NCBI GenBank assembly: GCA_026545225.1
Contig: CM048853.1
Span: 16,122,755-16,186,754, forward strand
DNA length: 64,000 bases
Direction: 5' to 3'
DNA from: Cornus controversa
Taxonomy: Eukaryota; Streptophyta; Magnoliopsida; Cornales; Cornaceae
The position numbers were made by a program, and so were the translations under genes. The notes beneath the pieces are model-generated. The model did not search any database and was not told the origin of the DNA. It saw nothing but the letters and a program-made list of their open reading frames with translations. Shown here in pieces: positions 47,327 to 60,125 of this stretch. Positions within the stretch are counted from its first letter, which is position 1, and each line of letters starts with the position of its first letter.

Positions 47327-50300
47327 TTATACACCCCAAATGTGGAGAGAATAAAGCTTTGGAAAGAAGCCTAACGACAACGACTTGAGAAGATCACAAC
47401 TTTCCTCAATGGTAAGATGTTCAATAGAACATGTCATGTGGTAATTTTGCTCCTCTTCCATCTTCAGCTTGGACAGGGGAAACTCTAATCTACTATAGTA
47501 GGAGATGACAAGTGTTTTCAATGTAGTGATGGGCAAAGACACTTGAAGAAGAGATGAACAATAAGAGATAGGCAACTCTTGAAGGCAATTGTTGATGTGC
47601 TTCATATTCATTATTTCCTCTTCTGCTATAGCTACTAGGGGCTATAGAGATAAACAATCAGAGATACTCAAAGTCTTAAGCATCGGTGGCAACCCCATGT
47701 CCAAAAATGAGATGAGCCACTGGCATCCCTCTATCTTCAACATTTCAAGATTTACTAATCTACACAACTCCTACAACAATGCCTTCAAGTTTGGCATCCC
47801 TAAAATCTCCAAATTCTAAAGAGAAGACTAGTGTTACAATTGTTGCGACAATTCCATCAACTTTGGAATATATGAAATCTCAAATTTATGAAGAGAAGAC
47901 AGGTGTTGCAGCTGCTGCGGCATCAAGCTTGTCATCACTAAATCTTCAACTTCTGAATAGAAGGAAGGTCTTTCAACAACAGCCTAACTTGATTGGATAT
48001 GAGCTATTCGTATCCAGAAATTTCAATCTTCTTTAGACATGGGAAGCAGATGGATAATTCACTGGTCAACTTTGGACAATCAACCAAAGAAAGCTCCAAA
48101 AGCTGGGAGAACTCTGTCCCTGAACGCATCCCATTCCTCCCACTCTGACATTCCTTTAAAGCTTAGTGTCTCTAGATATTGAAATGGTTTAACTGAACAA
48201 GAAGCATTCCCATAGAACTCTTGAAATACAATCTGACCACATTTTAATTAAAAATGTGGTCAGATCCTTTATTGCTTTCATTCCTTCAATTTTTAGATTT
48301 TTTAGAGAGGGTAGCTACCCAATCAACGACAAAGAAGAGCAATTTGCATAATCTATAAGATCTAAGGACAACATGTCATGAAACAAATAAGATCTCTCTA
48401 ACCAAATTGGAAATCTTGTGCCCCTATACTTAATGATAGAGAGATGCTTTATTCCTGCATGAGGTTGTAGCTTGTTGAGTACATCTCTTTCCTTCTACAA
48501 ATCAATAGTATTCTACCCCATTTCAGCTCTAACCCTTCAAGGTGCTCCTTTCCTTTCATATTGGCCTTTGATGCATCTAGATCACTTGTTACATTTTGAA
48601 GTTCTGAAATATAGAGTTGCCCCCGAAGTTGATAGAGTTCCTTCAACTCACTAATCCTTGACCCACCATTCTTGCCGACTACAAAATTTGTTAAATGTTA
48701 GAGATCTTTCAATCTACTCATTTGGATTGGCATTTCAGTCAATCTAGTTTCTCTTGCATCAAGATGGCGTAACTTGATTAGTTTTCCAATATTCACAGGC
48801 AACTCAAATGAGTTGTTAACAATATGACAAATCTAATGTCTCTAGGTTGCACAAAGTTGTTACGGATTTAGGTAACCGTCAGATGTTTGTCCTAGAGAGA
48901 TCTAAATAGCGTAAAAGTATCAAATTTTTGATTGATTTAAGCAACTCAAAATTAGATATCGAGACAAAGATAACACCCTTAAGTACATATCTCAGACTTG
49001 GCAACATATCATGTAGTACCTTATTACCCAATAAAGAAAAACCTTCTGAAAATGATAGGAAACTATGTAAACACTTAATCTCATTAACAACTTTGAATTT
49101 CTCAAATGCATCATATCGGTCCTGGACATATGAGAAATGATGAAGTTTTTCACAGATATAATCAAGTGGCTTGTCATCATAGAACCTAAAAAAAAACTTT
49201 CCACATATATGTTGAACTAAATCATGGAGTAGGTCAGGCATTTCAAAAATTGAATTGTTATCACTTAATCTCTGAAAGCATGACTTTGATAATAGCTCAC
49301 AAAAGTAGTAGTTACCTTCATCTTCCACTGATCTTTTGCTTTTGGGATGCTGCACAAGATCTTCGGCCATCCATAAGAAGACTAACTTTTCTTTTTCAAA
49401 TTTGTAATCTTTACGAAAATTTGAACAATATGCAAAACATCTCTTTAAATGTGAAGGGAGATAATGATAGCTCAATCTTAAAGCCAAAGAAATGTTGCTC
49501 TCCAAATCCCATATCTCATTTTTTAATACATTTTCCCATTTCTCATGTTTTAGATTAGACCGCAAGAGACCCCCAAGTGATTTTATCGCTAAAGGCAAGT
49601 CTTTGCACTTGTCCACAATTTATTTGCCAATCCGCTCTCAGTGTGCATGAGCCATATAATCTCCACTCTCAAATGCATGCTTTGCAAATAATGGCCAAGA
49701 ATCTTCAAACGACAATTGCTCCAAATGATGCTAGGAATGGTACCCATTGTTGATACAACCTTGTCATTGCGTGTTGTTATGATAATTCTACTTTTTTGTG
49801 CTCCAACTCTAAAAGGTTTTCTTGAGTGGTCTCAATCATTGTAATATTGATTCCAAACATCGTCTAAAACAATTAGAAATCTCTTTCATGTGAGGTTGTC
49901 TTTCAATTTGATTTGTAGTTCCTCAAAGTTGTTGATGTCTTTCAATTTGATTTGTAGTTCATCAAGGCTGTTGATGCAGTGACACTGTCAAAAAATTTCT
50001 TTGTTATCGTGTAAATATCGAATACATAGGAAACATAAATCCATGCTTTCATATAATTTTTCATTTACCCTAGAATCATTGTAGACGAGTTGAGCAAGGG
50101 TAGTTTTGCGCGCCCATCGCACCCATTCCAACAATGGGGATCACATGAATCTAATTCCTAGTTGCACAGTCAGACAACAACAATTCCATTATCTTCTCTT
50201 TGTCGTTATTCCTCCCATAGATATCAGATTCAACTACTAGAGAAGTGGTTTCTTGTCTTTGCCACTGTTTTCTTCCAACATTCTCTATCAAATAAAGAGA

Positions 50301-50574
50301 ATTTTTTTGGCTGACAAACCCCGCCAACTTAATAATGGCCCCTTTCATTCTGGATTCAATCACTTTATCTGACAGATAAACAGGAGTGGATAGACAATTA
50401 ATTTGTGATAGAAATTGCTTCATCAGATGGGAAAATTGACTCAAACTAACCTTACATGTGCTGGTTTGGGTTTGGGGCATATCATCAGGTTCCAACTTGT
50501 TCCTCAAGGCTTTGGTAGCTATCTCGTCAAGCAAGTCATCAGCTTGGTAGACAACAAGTTGGAGCTCATCAAGC
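47327..50574 (-). pseudogene. CC-NBS-LRR resistance-gene relic 2
   Basis: Minus-strand CNL immune-receptor relic missing its first roughly 60-70 codons, cut at 50574 by B-family DNA. In order: end of the coiled-coil region (DDLLDEIATKAL near 50540-50505), linker to 50151 with a stop (TAG) just after ATRN, a P-loop region near 50130-50095 with an extra base that breaks the frame, kinase-2 with LDDVW near 49860 followed by a stop in place of W, a GLPLA-type motif DLPLAIKSLGGLL (about 49600), RNBS-D with CFAYC and FLWMAEDLV, an MHD-like LLHDLV (about 49210), then LRR remains with SELQNV near 48600 and to 47327. At least five disabling changes. Closest relative in the window is relic 1. Confidence 0.92.
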
Positions 50575-51546
50575 TGATAGGCGTTGAATGTTACGCATTC
50601 TAGCCTCTTAACTTATGTATTTTATTCTCTTAGTGATAGATTATTTTGTGATTTTACTTTGTTTTAGTGTTTTCTGTATTTTCAGGGACTTAATGATTAT
50701 TTCAGTTAAAACCAAGTTTTTGGGCTTTTAAAGAAGACATCCAAGATGGTGAGATGAAGCCTACATCAAGGAGATTCACTCAACCATTTATTTCAACTCA
50801 AATCAGCCCAAGAAAGAGGTCCAAGAGAATTACAGCAGCTTAAGAAGGTTTCGGGCCTGAAGCCCAAATCTGCGCATAATGCATTCTTAATCCCGTTTTG
50901 GAAAACGGACCAGAAGTCTTATTTCTGAGCCTCAAATCGACATAATTCCCGTTATGGGTTGAACGAAATTTGATTCTGCACACTTTTGTATTTAACGAAA
51001 ATTCCGTAAATCGGACTTCTAGTGGGTCAAAAGTTGGGCCGAAGTCAGCAGGAAAAACCCACCTGATTAGTGCTGCGGGAAACCCTAATTTATTCCTAAT
51101 TGGATTAGGACTTTGGTGTATTCTCTTGGAGAATAAAGGCCACTTATCTTCCTATGTTGCTACTACTTGCATCCTAGACCTCTTTGAACTCCAATTCAAG
51201 TCCTACATCATCCGGAAAACTAATTTCTTCAATTAGTGATTATTATACAAGAATTCAACATTGATCATCATTAACTTCAACATCAAATTGGATAAAAAAT
51301 CACTAGTTCTCAAAGGAAGCTCTCACTTTTTCAAGTTCAACATCAAAGTAAGTGAAGTTTTTCTTTGAAGAAATTGTTCAAATCTTTTTGAGGGCTTTTG
51401 AAGACCAAGTTTGGGGGATCAATTTGGTGCATTCATTTATTCGATTTGGGTGGAAAAATTGCCGAAAAGAGGAGGTTGAAGGTTACAAAATAATTGTGCA
51501 CACCAAGTGTTCGATTTAATTCCTCAACCACACTTTTTCTACTTCT

Positions 51547-52770
51547 ATGGCACCAAAGAGAGCAAGTCACCAAGGTGCTTCAAGTTCACGTAATCCTCGC
51601 CGAGCGAGGCATGATCCGACCACAGGTTCTTCACAATCTCGCCGAGAAGGTATTCAAGAGAGATGGCATCCAAGGGCGTTGAATTTCGAAACAACGTTTG
51701 ACATAGCCGAACTTTATGGTATGTTTCCCGAGACACGATGGGGGATTTTCGACATCCGTCGTCGTCAGTCGGCATCCATTTTTGTTCCACTCTCATCTAC
51801 CATTTACCCAAGGCTTGTCAAGGTATTTTATCAGAACTTAATGCCGACACCTGATGAGCGGGATGTGCTTACTTCTTCCGTAGATGGAACAATAGTTCGA
51901 GTGGACATGTCATCCATTGCCATTGCCATGGGTTGTCCTCATGAATGCCCAGCTGATTTATCTCATATCTATACTCCTTTACCCGATGAGTTGTCGGTAG
52001 GCAATGTGGTTGCACGATTGTGTGCCAACCAATTTTCCTGGCCGAAAAGGAATGCAGCTTCAAAGTCCTCAATGCCAAATCATTTATGGTTCCTTGACGC
52101 TGTTCTACTTAAGAATGTATGTCCAATTGGACATAAAACTGAAAGACGTCAGGAGTTCCTCAGAGCCTTATATGCCATACATTTTGGGCATTGGCTGTCA
52201 TTGCCACAGATTGTCTGGGGCCAGATGGAGAAATTCTATTCCAAAGTTGTGGCCAAGGCACCAGACAGTGCAAGTGACTGGGAGTTTCCATTCCCTACTA
52301 TTATTCACCAGTTGCTTGTGGCACAGGGGTATGCAGTCCATGAGGATGACCTTGCCTTTCCACGTGATCTTCATTATGGCACGCATGACTGGAACCTGAG
52401 TCGATCTCATATGCACCAGAGAGTCATAGCGGCGCTTGGTGAGGTAACTCGTTTGGCCTAGGGAGGAGAGCATGTAGATATACCACCACCGGTGGAAGAT
52501 CCAGAGGAGATGGAGGCAGAGGAAGAGGAAGTGCATGCACAGGCTGGTGGCCATGATTATCAATATTTAGAAGGGCAGATTGCTGGGTTGACAGTCCAGT
52601 TTGGCACCCTACAGACAGAGGTCTCCACACAGTTTGGTGCAATGAGAACAGAGATGGCGGATCACTTTCGTGACACTCGCCAAGAGCAACTAAAGATGAG
52701 GAGGATGATGCGTGCACTGATGCGCCAAGCAAACTTGGATCCGGATGCTCAGTCACCACCGCATCCTTGA
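51547..52770 (+). pseudogene. B extra ORF, copy with one internal stop
   Basis: Same 407-codon frame as 61741-62964 with about twenty amino-acid changes and one TAG (52459-52461) after 304 codons; beyond the stop the frame stays open to 52770. N-terminus basic (MAPKRASHQ, then NPRRARHD), central domain with NHLWFLDAVLLKNVCP, acidic stretch after the stop, then a probable coiled coil. Whether the 304-residue product works is unknown. It is the sole gene left in this derivative. Confidence 0.85.
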
Positions 52771-54415
52771 CAGGAAGGTAACCATCTTTTGTATTTTATT
52801 TTATTTTTAGTTTTTATTTTTCTTTTTAATTTTATTTTTCTTTTTGTAGTTAGATTTTATTGTTATGAACAAAAAAATGAAAAATGAAAAAAATATTTTA
52901 TTTTTTTTTAGGATTTTTCTCTTTCATATTTATTTTCACCCATATTATTTTCACTTGATCTTTGGGGTATAGTGGTTCGTTTTGACAGGTTGAAACATCC
53001 AAGTTTGGGGGTGTGCTTGCATTGCCTTCGTACTAGTGATGTACTCTATTTTCTTTCCACTACTCCATGATCCCGGTAACATCGTTCTTACTCTTCTCTA
53101 TGCTTTGATTGGTAGTACATTGAGGACAATGTACAGTTTAAGTTTGGGGGTGAGGCGATGCCTATTTTTGTGCTTTATTGCATATGGGGGGAAATTGGTG
53201 TGAAAATCTTTCTGTATTAGGATTTTATTTTATTTTATTTTCTTAGTTTGTATTTTATTTTATTTTATTTTGTTTTTAGATAGAATGTTTTGACATTATT
53301 CAAAGGATTAATACCTTATGTAGGTGCATAACTTGCAATTTTTGAGTATGTTTGAAATTTTTGAAAACTATGGTTTAAATTATGTGGTTTTAATCATGGT
53401 TTGCAATAACATGTTTTGAAGTGATTAATTTTAGTTTCCTTACATGCACAAACACACTAGCATAGTCTTATGGGGTATAGACTTTGGTTTTGAGTTATTA
53501 AGTTACATATGCTTGATATTAATTAGTATCTCTTGAGAATGAGTACCGATGATGTGTTATACTTGACTTCACTGAATGAAAGAAAAGAGAAAAAAAAAAG
53601 TGATGAATAAGCAAATCAATTTGATCCTTTTTATGAGTAACCGGGCCTCTATGCCTCAGGAAGCACGGAGTGTTCGCGTCAAAAGTGAAAGGGTGAGAAA
53701 AGATGAGCATTGGTTGTCTTGATTTGTAGCCTGACTGATTCGAGTAATTAGGTCTTCAGGGTATCTTAAAGCCTAGTGCCCTAAAGCCATCTGGTTTGGG
53801 AGTCACTGACTGAAAGCTTGCTACATGGGTCTTTCAGAAAGCTTAATAGATCAAGACATTGCACAACCAATAAAGCAATGAAAAAAAAAAGAATAAAAAA
53901 AAATAATGAAAAAGTCATGTATTCATGTTGGGAAGTATGATTTCAATAAGGGGAGCTAGTGAGTTGAAGGTGTATGTGCCTTAATAGATTCAGAGCTTGG
54001 TTATACTACATGAGATGACTGCTAGTTCACTTTTCACGAGGGAGCTGGAGTTGATTATTTTGAGATATGTTGATGTGAATTATGCATGGGGACCATTGCT
54101 TTGAATTATAGAATTTGAAAGTTTGAAATTATTCTTGAATGCAAGTTTGTAACTATGTATTGTAATCTTCTTTTTGAATTAATGTTGAAACAGAATTTTG
54201 AATGTTTGTGGGTAACATTTCTGGAAACCCTCACGAGACTATACTCGTCCACTAGGGGGAACCTAGGGGTTTAAAGGCTTGTTGCATATGCTAAATGCAA
54301 TCGTTTCTCCCACGAAAGTGGAGTTAGGTAGTTTAGTTAGTGTTTAGTAGTTTCTTTGTTTTAGTTTTGTTTTATTCTATTGCTAAGGAACTAGCAATAT
54401 GTAAGTTTGGGGGTG
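52771..54415 (+). other. 3' UTR of the B derivative, with three hairpin/polypurine modules
   Basis: Non-coding. AAGTTTGGGGGTG occurs at 53001-53013, 53140-53152 and 54403-54415 (the last is the true polypurine tract). The second follows a perfect hairpin GTACATTG/CAATGTAC (53115-53134); the third follows ATTGCTA/TAGCAAT (54379-54398). 53640-53825 is the block conserved with element A. AT-rich elsewhere. Confidence 0.8.
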
Positions 54416-55923
54416 TGATAGGCGTTGAATGTTATGCATTCTAGCCTCTTAACTTATGTATTTTATTCTCTTAGTGATAGATTATTTTGTGATTTTACTT
54501 TGTTTTAGTGTTTTCTGTATTTTCAGGGCCTTAATGATTATTTCAGTTAAAACCAAGTTTTTGGGCTTTTAAAGAAGACATCCAAGATGGTGAGATGAAG
54601 CCTACATCAAGGAGATTCACTCAACCATTTATTTCAACTCAATTCAACACAAGAAAGAGGTCCAAGAGAATTACAGCAGCTTAAGAAGGTTTCGGGCCTG
54701 AAGCCCAAATCTGCGCATAATGCAGTCTTAATCCCGTTTTGGAAAACGGACCAGAAGTCTTAGTTCTGAGCCTCAAATCGACATAATTCTCACTTAGGAT
54801 GGAATGAAATTTGATTCTGCACACTTTTGTATTTCACGAAAATTCCGTAAATCGGACTTCTAGTGGGTCAAAAGTTGGGCCGAAGTCAGCAGGAAAAACC
54901 CACCTGATTAGTGCTGCGGGAAATCCTAATTTATTCCTAATTGGATTAGGACTTTGGTGTATTCTCTTGGAGAATAAAGTGAAGACTTGGAGGCTGAATT
55001 GGGGGGAGCTTACACAGAGATTGGAGAGTCTGAGAGGGCTGGGAAGAGGACAGAAACATATTCGCAGAGCCATTGGAGAACATAGTCATAAACGTAATTC
55101 AGAAAAATGATGCCTTCTTCCTCAACAGTTGAAGCTTCTTCTTCTACCATGAGCGGCTAGTTCATCCACTAGGGTTTTGATGTAGCCCTAACAAAGCATC
55201 AATGGTTTGATTGTTTTAATTATTGGGGACCTTTATATACATGCATAGATTGTTTAATTGTGAGGATTCTTATTATAGAATTGAGCAATAAAAGTCTTGT
55301 AAATTCAATCTCAATGATTTCTTATCTTGTCTTAGATATTTAGTTGTTGTTATTGAACTCAATCTCTCTTGTTTTCTGTGATCATGAGAAAGATTATTAC
55401 ACAATGGTAATCACTGAATATATTGTTATGAGCTTTGATGGATTATGCCTAGAGAAGATGAACCATACTGCACCCTAGATTAGAGTAGTTAGGCAGATGG
55501 CCCATGCCAATCGAAGATAGTCCATGGCTTAGCCTTAATCATATGTTATCGTCTTGACGGATGAAGGTGAGCTTGTAGCCACCGACACCACTTATGCATG
55601 ATGTAATTCCCCTATAGTTGATTCAATTGACCATTGATTGTGGAGTTAGTGGTGAAGTCAAACACCCTACGTTTCTCTCCTATTATCTTCACTATCTTGT
55701 TTGCTTTGATTTATTTTATTTTATCTTTTTAATTAGTTTAAAAATCAGAATTCTTTTCTTATAAATTTAATTAGAATTAGTTCCGTATTCCAACTCATCA
55801 GACCATAATCCCTGAGGTACGATAGCCCTTTCGATAGCCCTATTCTGGAAGGAATTCGTTCTATTGCGAAGTGTGGAAATTTTTAATTGGTATACTTTTT
55901 GAGTCACACTCACACACGAATCA
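54416..55923 (+). repeat. Complete B LTR (plus)
   Basis: 1508 bp, TGATAGGCGTTGAATG to CACACGAATCA, matching the minus LTR at 58607-60125. Next to it at 55924 is a truncated A LTR instead of a normal target flank. Confidence 0.9.
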
Positions 55924-57878
55924 TCGATCAATCAAGATGTTGATTTTGATTAATCGAAATCTCGATTGATCGAGATCCCATTCCGATTGATTGAAATCTC
56001 GATCAATCGAGATCCAATCTCGATTGATCGAGATTCTGCAGAATCCACTTGGCCACTTGCTCACCTGCTCTCCCACTTGCAACAAAATCCCCCTTTTTGC
56101 ACGACTTAGGGGGATTGTCTGACTTGAACAAGACCCTTGGGGACCTTCTTGATACAAGGGATATATATATTGATATATATATATATATATATGGTGGGCC
56201 CCAAGGTTGAGAAGGAAGCCAAAAAGCACACAAAAAGGGCCATATCTCTCATATCTCAAATATCTATCAATATACATCAGACCATCGAAGGAGAGACCTT
56301 CGGGAGAGGAAGAAGAGGAGCTGAACCAGACCAAGAAGCTTCACGTTCTTCATCAATGGAAGGGTGCAAGGCTGCCATGGCCAACTAACTCCTCCCCTAG
56401 GGTGTGGTTGACACACCTAGCCATCTAAACTTGTTCATTTTTGTAGCACTTGGGGATTTGTAGTTAAATGTTGATTATTTAGCCTAGTGAATATGTACAC
56501 AAATACATTTCTTATATATATTCATTTGATGTGGAATTTATTCTTGTCTTAGAGTAGATTTTGTCACTTGGATGCACAACATTTGCATATTCCACAAGAA
56601 GTGCAAATGATGGCTAGATAATGGTGTTTAAATGAATGTGTGATGTTTGATTGTATAGACCATGCTAAGACAAGGTAGTTTGGATGCATGTAGTGTTCAA
56701 TTAGAGAGTAGGGTAATTAGGTAGTTAGTTAGGTTGAAGAGCTATGCTCGTTGAAGATGGATTATGATAGGTTAGCACACACATTGATCTTTTGATATGT
56801 TATTGAGGTCACAAGCCTAATGACATTGTTAGGCATTTAATTTATGAATCCCATGCTTGCTACACTTATGAACATATGAATGGCTAGTGGTGGAAACCAC
56901 CCCTAGCTCTCTCTCCCAACTTTACTCTTTAATTTTATTGTCATTTCATTCATGCAATAGATTATAAACAAAAATCCAAAAACCTGTTTTTAGAATTAAA
57001 GTAGAATTAACCTTCCTTTAAGGCAATTTCGACTAGTCCTCGTGGGATCGATACCCTCTATATAGAACCCTATCTGCAAAGATTCGTGCTCTTGCGAGTG
57101 GTTAAATTATATTTTGATAAAAAGGGCAAAATTAAGCTTATAATTTAATCCGAGTTTAGCCACATCAAAATTTTGGCGCCGTTGCCGGGGACTACGGTTT
57201 AATTGTCGCCATTGGAAGCTTAAATCTGGTTTAATTCTTAGGCTAGAAATTCTTTCATTCTTTTTGTATATATTTTGTTCTTATTGCTCAAACTTCTTGA
57301 TTTTAGGTATACCACATAGCGGGCATCGAAAAGACTTGAAGTTGGAACCCTTTGTGAGTATAAAATCTAAATTAGTGGTTTGAGTTCTTTCATTCTTTTT
57401 GTATATATTATTGTTTAATTTATTTATTTTTGTGTGTTGAGGTGTTGTTCTATAATTAATGCTTGCTAGGTAGACGGTCCTTGTCACTTCCTTTGCTTTC
57501 TTGTAATATTGAACTTGAAAGAACACTTAGACAACGTAGAGGAACCTCTAGGGACCCTACATTGCCTAGGACTGAAAACATGGATCCAAATGAAAGACAA
57601 CCTCCCGGACTACCTCCTTTTAATCGTGAACAACCACCTCCACCTCCACCTCCTCAAGGAGAGTTGCTTATGGACTTTTACCTTCCGACTACATTTGAAG
57701 TACCTTCATGTATCCAATTTCCGGATGTAGCGGCAAATCAATTCGAAATAAAGTCCTCCACCATCAATCTTCTTAATAGCTTCCATGGTCTCCCTAATGA
57801 GGATCCATACCGGCACTTAGATTACTTCCTTTCTGTGTGTTCCACTATTCGTGTACCACACTTTACGGAGGATGATCT
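55924..57878 (+). mobile_element. Truncated A-family element: LTR, primer site, partial gag
   Basis: A plus-strand A LTR beginning inside the palindrome array (55924) and ending GCCACATCA at 57167, then primer site TGGCGCCGTTGCCGGGGA (57174-57191), leader and gag (57463-57878). The first part of the LTR is missing. In gag the ATG of element A is TTG here, so no normal start remains. Gag homology stops at GGATGATCT (57878), where a B gag in reverse begins after about 12 unassigned bases. Confidence 0.88.
57463..57878 (+). pseudogene. A-family gag N-terminus, truncated
   Basis: About 139 codons parallel to the gag start of element A (LGRRSLSLPLL, then ERTLRQRRGTSRDP, a proline-rich run near 57640 and DVAANQFEIKSS). 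It lacks the start codon and everything after TEDDL. The open frame runs on to 58005 only by reading antisense B gag. Not functional. Confidence 0.88.
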
Positions 57879-57889
57879 AAAGCTGCGTA

Positions 57890-58461
57890 TGTTGGGAGAA
57901 ACCAGTAATAGCACGTCTGAACTGATTGGTCTTCCCAATCGAAAAATACTTCTTGAGAAACTCATGTTGCATCTGAGTCCAAGTCGTGATAGAACCAGCC
58001 GGTAGAGAGTTGAACCAATACTTTGCTTTGTCTTTTAGAGAGAATGGAAAAAGTCTCATTCTGAAAGCATCTTCAGAGAAGTTGTAAATTTTTGTAGTTG
58101 AGCACACTTCAATGAAGTCATCCAGATGCTTGTAAGGGTCTTCTTGAGTCAGCCCAAAATAAGATGGTAGCATCTGAATAATGCTGGACTTGATCTCATA
58201 ATTCTGTGCTGTGACATTTGGCAGTTGAAAACCTGCTGGCGAGGTATATGTCTCAGGAACATAGTAGTCCCTAAGCAATCTAGCTCTTTCTCCATCAGCA
58301 TTAGGAAAAAGGTTGTTATTCCTTTCTTCCGCCATGTCTTCAATTAATTCTTCCTCTTACACAATTATATCAACAGGGATGTTCCTCTATTGTCTAAGAG
58401 TACGTTCAGGCTCAGGATCAAGAGGTATCAAAGGATCAGCCACAGAACGACGACCTTGCAT
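57890..58461 (-). pseudogene. B-family gag N-terminus, truncated
   Basis: On minus from ATG 58461 (MQGRRSVADPLIPL) with two stops in the first 40 codons, then an open frame from 58335 with a retrotransposon gag core (KDKAKYWFNSLPAGS and FLKKYFS). It ends near 57890 at the junction with the plus-strand A gag. Shares with A gag the ERTLRQ and EIKSSII-like blocks, so both belong to the same broad Athila-like group. Confidence 0.85.
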
Positions 58462-58583
58462 ATATTTACCGAAAGCACCTGAAAAGAAAACAAAAACAAA
58501 ATTAAAAATAAAATATAAAAATTTTCTAAACTAAAAATCCAATTAAAACTAATTCTGTAAAATCCAATCAATCAAATAGATAA

Positions 58584-58601
58584 TCCCCGGCAACGGCGCC
58601 A
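58584..58601 (-). other. Primer-binding site of B element
   Basis: Minus-strand TGGCGCCGTTGCCGGGGA, five bases from the LTR end at 58607; same sequence as in the A copy at 57174. It orients the adjacent gag. Confidence 0.85.
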
Positions 58602-58606
58602 AAAAT

Positions 58607-60125
58607 TGATTCGTGTGTGAGTGTGACTCAAAAAGTATACCAATTAAAAATTTCCACACTTCGCAATAGAACGAATTCCTTGCAGAATAGGGCTATCGAA
58701 ATGAATGGGTATCGTACCTCAGGGATTATGTTCTGACGAGTTGGAATACGGAACTAATTCTAATTAAATTTATAAGAAAAGAATTCTGATTTTTAAACTA
58801 ATTAAAAAGATAAAATAAAATAAATCAAAGTAAACAAAATAGTGAAGATAATAGGAGAGAAACCTAGGGTGTTTGACTTCACCACTAACTCCACAATCAA
58901 TGGTTAATTGAATCAACTATAGGGGAATTACATCATGCATAAGTGGTGTCGGTGGCTACAAGCTCACCTTCATCCGTCAAGAAGATAACATATGATTAAG
59001 GCTAAGCCATGGACTATCTTCGATTGGCATGGGCCATCTGCCTAACTACTCTAATCTAGGGTGCAGTATGGTTCATCTTCTCTAGGCATAATCCATCAAA
59101 GCTCATAACAATATTTTCAGTGATTACCATTGTGTAATAATCTCTCTCATGATCACAGAAAATAAAAGAGATTGAGTTCAATAACAAGAACTAAATATCT
59201 AAGACAAGATAAGAAATCATTGAGATTGAATTTACAAGACTTTTATTGCTCAATTCTATAATAAGAATCCTCACAATTACACAATCTATGCATGTATATA
59301 AAGGTCCCCAATAATTAAAACAATCAAACCATTGATGCTTTGTTAGGGCTACATCAAAACCCTAGTGGATGAACTAGCCGCTCATGGTAGAAGAAGAAGC
59401 TTCAACTGTTGAGGAAGAAGACATCATCTTTCTGAATTACGCGTATGACTTCGTTCTCCAATGGCTCTGCAATATGTTTCTGTTCTCTTCAGCCCTCTCA
59501 GACTCTCTCTGTGTTCTCTCCAATCTCTCTAATCTCCCTCAACTCAGCCTCCAAGTCTTCACTTTATTCCCCAAGAGAATACACCAAAGTCCTAATCCAA
59601 TTAGGAATAAATTAGGGTTTCCCGCAGCACTAATCAGATGGGTTTTTCCTGCTGACTTCGGCCCGACTTTTGACCCACTAGAAGTCCGTTTTACAGAATT
59701 TTCATGAAATACAAAAGTGTGCAGAATCAAATTTCGTTCAACCTTACTCAAAAATAATGTCGATTTGAGGCTCGAAAATAAGACTTCTGGTCCGTTTTCC
59801 AAAATGGGATTAAGACTGTATTATGCGCAGATTTGGGCTTCAGGCCCGAAACCTTCTTAAGCAGCTATAATTCTCTTGGACCTCTTTCTTGGGCTGATTT
59901 GAGTTTAAATAAATGGTTGAGTGAATCTCCTTGATGTAGGCTTCATCTCACCATCTTGGATGTCTTCTTTAAAAACCCAAAAGCACGGTTTTAACTGAAA
60001 TAATCATTAAGGCCTTGAAAATACAGAAAACACTAAAACAAAGTAAAATCACAAAATAATTTATCACTAAGAGAATAAAATACATAAGTTAAGAGGCTAA
60101 AATGCGTAACATTCAACGCCTATCA
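58607..60125 (-). repeat. Complete B LTR (minus)
   Basis: 1519 bp, in plus coordinates TGATTCGTGTGTG to CGCCTATCA. On minus it has a polypurine tract (60126-60138) before it and a primer site (58584-58601) after it, so it is internal to a tandem arrangement (element - LTR - element). Confidence 0.92.

Larger units (their letters stand above)
50575..55923 (+). mobile_element. B-family deletion derivative: LTR piece, extra ORF, LTR
   Basis: 50575-51138 is the first third of a B LTR (starts TGATAGGCG). It passes straight into internal DNA that in the minus-strand B copy lies before the extra ORF, so the rest of the LTR, primer site, gag and pol are gone. The join falls at a shared ATAAAG. The extra ORF, 3' UTR, polypurine tract and a complete 1508-bp LTR (54416-55923) follow. 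Five-base flanks (CAAGC, TCGAT) do not match, so at least one end has been rearranged. Confidence 0.85.

Noticed and set aside
51869-52759. Frames antisense to the B extra ORF (up to 152 codons, also at 61749-62966)
   Set aside because: Conserved only because the sense ORF is; no independent support.
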